Source: Microcaldota archaeon (GTDB lineage: Archaea > Micrarchaeota > Micrarchaeia > Anstonellales > Anstonellaceae). From it: DNA of 8,491 nt. The position numbers were made by a program, and so were the translations under genes. Location of the stretch: contig JAPLWZ010000114.1 in NCBI GenBank assembly GCA_026396335.1, positions 1-8,491 of the forward strand, written 5' to 3'. Below the pieces are notes generated by a model. It had not been told where the DNA came from and searched no databases. It saw nothing but the letters and a program-made list of their open reading frames with translations. Below are positions 6,044-8,491 of the stretch, in pieces (position 1 is the stretch's first letter; every line of letters begins with the position of its first letter).

Positions 6044-6457
6044 TTGAACAAGATGAATGCAATATTTGTGCTGGCGGTTCTCGTTTCAGCATACTCAGTA
6101 ATAGGCGCAGTTGGGGGAAAAGCCGCGGTGAAGCCTGACTTGGTGATATTGAGCATTAACGCACCGTCCACCTTCAGCAACGGAGTTCCGACAATGGTAA
6201 ATGTAACCACCAAGAACCAGGGTGACAAGTTCGCAGGCGCGTCCACGACAAGACTGAATGCGTATGGTCTTCAGTATAGTGCAGTGCCATCGCTTGCAGC
6301 TGGTGCAACATATATTTCGTCGTTCATTGTCACGTGTAACAACGGCGGCAATAACTCGAGCATCTTCACGCTCTATGGCAATGCAGACATCTACAACAAT
6401 GTCTTAGAGAGCAATGAGGGCAACAACCAGCTATCAATACAGAGAAGCTGCGTTTAA
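6044..6457 (+). CDS. Small secreted CARDB-domain protein, 137 aa
   Basis: Residues 1-25 are a signal peptide (hydrophobic core AIFVLAVLVSAYSVIGA). The rest is one CARDB-type beta-sandwich: KPDLVILSI at the start, VNVTTKNQG in the third strand, LAAGATY, and the closing VLESNEGNN loop that often marks this family. CARDB domains are found in archaeal and bacterial surface and adhesion proteins; the single domain with no anchor suggests a secreted or loosely bound subunit. Cys98 and Cys136 could form a disulfide tying the last strand back. There are several Asn-x-Ser/Thr sites. The start is TTG 6044 on RBS spacing, with ATG 6053 as the alternative, which would still leave a signal peptide. The promoter region holds two perfect palindromes, and a hairpin terminator overlaps the stop codon. 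Its binding partner is unknown. Confidence 0.85.
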   Translation: MNKMNAIFVLAVLVSAYSVIGAVGGKAAVKPDLVILSINAPSTFSNGVPTMVNVTTKNQGDKFAGASTTRLNAYGLQYSAVPSLAAGATYISSFIVTCNNGGNNSSIFTLYGNADIYNNVLESNEGNNQLSIQRSCV

Positions 6458-6488
6458 GCAGCCTCTTTCCTTTTTTTCTTTATTTTTT
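6441..6488 (+). terminator. Hairpin plus T-run terminator of the CARDB gene
   Basis: GCTGC (6447-6451) pairs with GCAGC (6458-6462) around a six-base loop that contains the TAA stop. Past one mismatch the stem extends through AGAGA (6441-6445) against TCTTT (6464-6468), with a single G-U pair. The T-rich tract CCTTTTTTTCTTTATTTTTT follows. Archaea usually terminate on T-runs alone, so the preceding stem is a notable bacterial-like touch. Confidence 0.65.
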
Positions 6489-6499
6489 CTCAAAAAATA
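6481..6499. terminator. Bidirectional terminator between convergent genes
   Basis: TATTTTTT (6481-6488) and AAAAAATA (6492-6499) form a perfect 8-bp inverted repeat with loop CTC. Read from either side it supplies a run of U, so it can end both the CARDB transcript and the minus-strand KaiC-like transcript whose stop is at 6509. Confidence 0.55.
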
Positions 6500-6508
6500 G
6501 CGTAAGCC

Positions 6509-7210
6509 TTAAACTTTAACTTTCACTCCTGCATCCGTCACATCGTATTTGTGCCAGGAAGGCGAGGCGCCGATAAGCCCGCGCACGTGCAGTTTATCCT
6601 CCTGGAACTCAACAACGCCGTCCATAAGGTGCTCGATCATCTTCACGTGCTTTTCCTCGTGCATGCCCTTTTCCACAACATACATTGCAGTTGTGCCCAT
6701 GCGCCTGAACTTGCCTGTGATGAACTGCATGAATCGGAATACCGCCTCTGGCTGGTTTGTCTCAAGGAGCGAGGAAATCGAGTGGAAGCCCAGGCGGTGG
6801 TTGTCCGCGATCTGCGCGATTTGCTCCTGCAGGCCCGAGAGCTGCATTGAAATGGCGGAAAGGTCAGATGAGCCGCCCACATATGCGACAATGCCCTCAT
6901 CCACAAGCGCGGGGTTGAACTGTTTTGAGTAGCAGTCAATCACCTGGAGAAGCCCGTTCTTTTCGTATTCTGCAAGCGACCAGCCTGAGCCTTCCATCAT
7001 GGTTTTCCATTCTGCAAAGCCGTAATCAGTGAGCACGAATATGCCCGGAATATTCATCTGCAGCCCCTCGTAGATGAACTGCATGACAAGGGGCTTTTTC
7101 CCGCACAAGGGCTCGCCATAAAGCATGACATTGCCGGCAACGGGCAGCCCTCCGCCCAGTATTTCATCAAGCGACTTTATTCCGGTTGGAAGAAGCAAGT
7201 CATTTGGCAT
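6509..7210 (-). CDS. KaiC/RAD55-like protein with degenerate ATPase site
   Basis: A 233-residue single RecA-like domain of the KaiC family: PTGIKSLDEILGGGLP opens the fold as in canonical members, followed by a P-loop and the late LMDGVVEF strand. The ATPase residues are altered. The P-loop reads GEPLCGKK (32-39), with Lys39 in place of the essential Thr/Ser. The usual paired Glu after the second strand is replaced in LTDYGF. The Walker B Asp is His143 in LGFHSISS. The KMRGTKH-type motif is reduced to HVRG. It may bind nucleotide poorly and not hydrolyse it, acting as a regulatory or partner subunit. ATG 7210 has AGGTG (7219-7215) just upstream. It diverges from an intact KaiC-like gene across a short promoter with one symmetric TATA box. 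Its ligand and process are not shown by the sequence. Confidence 0.88.
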   Translation of the reverse strand: MPNDLLLPTGIKSLDEILGGGLPVAGNVMLYGEPLCGKKPLVMQFIYEGLQMNIPGIFVLTDYGFAEWKTMMEGSGWSLAEYEKNGLLQVIDCYSKQFNPALVDEGIVAYVGGSSDLSAISMQLSGLQEQIAQIADNHRLGFHSISSLLETNQPEAVFRFMQFITGKFRRMGTTAMYVVEKGMHEEKHVKMIEHLMDGVVEFQEDKLHVRGLIGASPSWHKYDVTDAGVKVKV

Positions 7211-7269
7211 GGTGCACCTGATGATTAACCGATGGTCGATTTTCCGTCGTGGAATACATGCGCCGCATC

Positions 7270-7277
7270 TTTATAAA
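7270..7277. promoter_or_regulatory. Symmetric TATA box shared by the divergent KaiC-like genes
   Basis: TTTATAAA is a perfect palindrome and near-consensus box A. For the plus gene it predicts transcription start near 7299-7300, seven or eight bases before ATG 7307. For the minus gene it predicts a start near 7247, leaving a leader of roughly 35 bases with an RBS before ATG 7210. Use in the plus direction is the better supported of the two. Confidence 0.6.
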
Positions 7278-7306
7278 CGTTCTTGGCGAATGAAAAAGTG
7301 GTTCAC

Positions 7307-8152
7307 ATGTCAAAGCTTCCAACAGTTCCTATTTCCAAACTGAAGCCGAACGTGCTGCCAGTAAGAAGGAACCAGGCAGACCTGCAGGCGGCTGCGCCGA
7401 CTCCAAAAAGCCACACAGTGGAATACGAGAAGCGCGAGGGAGTCATTCCATCGGGCATTCCCGGGCTGGATGAGCTTATTGGCGGCGGATTCGAGCCTGC
7501 CTCAACCACGCTTGTGATGGGGGAAGCTGGCTGCGGCAAGACAACATTCGCTGCACAGTTCCTATATCACGGTGCAACCAAACTCAACGAGCCGGGCGTG
7601 CTTCTTTCGTTTGAAGAGCCATCCTCCTCAATAGTGAAGCACATGGCAAAATACGGCTTTGACTTTGCCGCGCTTGAAGAGCAGAACCTTTTCGCATCTA
7701 TTAATTACAAGCCGCACGAGGTGAAAAAGCTCGTGGACGAAGGCGGCGGGCTTATTTGGGACACGATTTCCTCGCTTGGCGCAAAGCGCCTTGCAATTGA
7801 TTCGCTCACATCCTATGCAATGCTTTTTGAGTCGCTCTACCAGGCGCGCGAAGCAGAGCTCCTGCTATTCGAACTTCTTCGAAAATGGGACTGCACCACT
7901 CTTCTTACTGCAGAAGGGCTGCAAACAGAGAGAATGAGGATAACAACAGGCATGGAATACCTGACAGACGGCGTGATACTCCTCCACCACCCGCGCTACC
8001 AGGCAGCGCGCTACCGCGCCATCGAAATACTGAAAATGCGCGGCACAAAGCACTCTGAAAAGATGTGCCCGTTCGAGTTCGTGGACACAGGCGGGATAAA
8101 GGTCTACCCTGGGGAAACAGTCTTCTTCGACATCAAGGACAAGCAGGAGTAA
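7307..8152 (+). CDS. KaiC-family RecA-like ATPase with intact motifs
   Basis: A 281-residue single-domain KaiC-family ATPase. An N-terminal extension of about 45 basic/Pro/Ala-rich residues precedes PSGIPGLDELIGGGF. Canonical motifs follow: Walker A GEAGCGKTT (72-80), paired Glu in LLSFEEP (103-104), Walker B LAIDSLTS with Asp155, MEYLTDGVILL, and the KMRGTKH motif (243-249). The protein should bind and hydrolyse ATP and probably forms a ring, like other KaiC/RadA-related proteins; archaeal members act in signalling, motility (ArlH) and gas-vesicle control (GvpD), and this one cannot be tied to any of them. The frame is open upstream from TTG 7283, but the TATA box at 7270-7277 puts transcription start near 7299, so ATG 7307 is preferred; GTG 7298 is the other option. 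It ends 18 bases from the convergent winged-helix gene. Confidence 0.92.
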   Translation: MSKLPTVPISKLKPNVLPVRRNQADLQAAAPTPKSHTVEYEKREGVIPSGIPGLDELIGGGFEPASTTLVMGEAGCGKTTFAAQFLYHGATKLNEPGVLLSFEEPSSSIVKHMAKYGFDFAALEEQNLFASINYKPHEVKKLVDEGGGLIWDTISSLGAKRLAIDSLTSYAMLFESLYQAREAELLLFELLRKWDCTTLLTAEGLQTERMRITTGMEYLTDGVILLHHPRYQAARYRAIEILKMRGTKHSEKMCPFEFVDTGGIKVYPGETVFFDIKDKQE

Positions 8153-8170
8153 GTGAACAAACTAGCAGAA

Positions 8171-8491
8171 TTACTTTTTCTCCATCCTTCTTTCAACATC
8201 CTTCTTGCTTCTTGCATCATCCACAATTGCAAGCCAGGAGTCGCCTATTTTCGCCATGTAGTTTCCGAATGTCTTTGAAAGCGAAATAGTCATGGGGCGG
8301 AATTTTCTCTTTGACTCAAGCGCAATGAGTGTTTGCCTTTCCACTTTCAGCATCCCCACTCTCTTCAGCCTTGGCAGCACGCGATTGTAGAATGTCGCTT
8401 TTGAAGCGCCTGTGCTTGAGACAAAGCGCCCTATTTCCTCGCCTGTGAGCGTGCCTTTTTCAAGCACTGTTTTCATGAATGCCTGCGCGAT
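8171..8491 (-). CDS. Winged-helix DNA-binding protein, N-terminus outside window
   Basis: The frame is open to the window end, reading IAQAF before the first internal Met at 8476, so the true start probably lies beyond base 8491. The visible part begins with a helix-turn-helix: LTGEEIGRFVSSTGASKATFYNRVLPRLKRVGML, with GASKATFYNRV as the recognition helix, followed by a wing-like strand pair (LKVERQTLIALESKRKF). The C-terminal 45 residues are helical and end in a basic/acidic run (SKKDVERRMEKK). This suggests a MarR/ArsR-like or related archaeal regulator of about 110 or more residues. It converges on the intact KaiC-like gene with 18 bases between stops. The two palindromes at 5990-6020 would be possible targets for a dimeric regulator, but nothing here shows that link. 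Confidence 0.72.
   Translation of the reverse strand: MAQAFMKTVLEKGTLTGEEIGRFVSSTGASKATFYNRVLPRLKRVGMLKVERQTLIALESKRKFRPMTISLSKTFGNYMAKIGDSWLAIVDDARSKKDVERRMEKK

Noticed and set aside
6509..8152. A KaiABC-type circadian clock
   Set aside because: Both proteins have one RecA domain rather than two, there is no KaiA or KaiB, and one has lost its ATPase residues. KaiC-like ATPases are common in archaea without a clock.
1..8491. CRISPR arrays, tRNA or rRNA genes, insertion sequences and attachment sites
   Set aside because: No regularly spaced repeats, cloverleaf-like segments, transposase motifs or long terminal repeats were seen; almost all of the window is accounted for by coding sequence and short spacers.

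Overview
The window reads as chromosomal DNA of an archaeon. It has a 20S proteasome beta subunit with a cleavable propeptide, a KH/beta-CASP ribonuclease of the aCPSF1 type, RecA-like KaiC-family ATPases, AT-rich box A (TATA) promoters placed as for leaderless or short-leader transcripts, GAGG/GGTG Shine-Dalgarno sites and several TTG starts. The small genes, the very short spacers and the mix of secreted or membrane proteins would suit an uncultivated small-genome lineage (DPANN or Micrarchaeota/Diapherotrites-like), but the phylum is a guess. No tRNA, rRNA, CRISPR array or transposon is visible.

Layout. (1) At 1-474 (minus, cut by the window edge) is a lipoprotein with a Pro/Gln-rich linker and a cytochrome b5 haem domain. 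(2) Divergent to it, at 616-2243 (plus), is a two-gene unit: a 50-residue zinc ribbon resembling the amino-group carrier protein LysW, overlapping by ATGA a secreted, C-terminally anchored protein with three TDxxG beta-sandwich repeats. (3) Convergent to that is a minus-strand block read from 5961 down to 2289: a three-helix PQ-loop-like membrane protein, a JAMM-motif protein with its own TATA box, proteasome beta (psmB) and aCPSF1. (4) Divergent from that block, across two perfect palindromes, is a small secreted CARDB protein (6044-6457) ending in a hairpin plus T-run. (5) Two divergent KaiC-like genes share a symmetric TATA box: the minus one (6509-7210) has lost the key ATPase residues, the plus one (7307-8152) keeps them. 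(6) A winged-helix protein (8171-8491, minus) runs off the window end.

How the genes fit together. psmB and aCPSF1 are housekeeping genes for protein and RNA turnover, and a JAMM-type putative isopeptidase immediately upstream may link to archaeal ubiquitin-like modification. The KaiC pair looks like an active ATPase with a pseudo-ATPase paralogue, with a DNA-binding protein as convergent neighbour. The outer part of the window encodes surface proteins: cytochrome b5 lipoprotein, repeat protein and CARDB protein. The points most worth following up are the LysW-like protein coupled to a surface protein, the intact/degenerate KaiC pair, the cytochrome b5 lipoprotein and the JAMM gene beside psmB.
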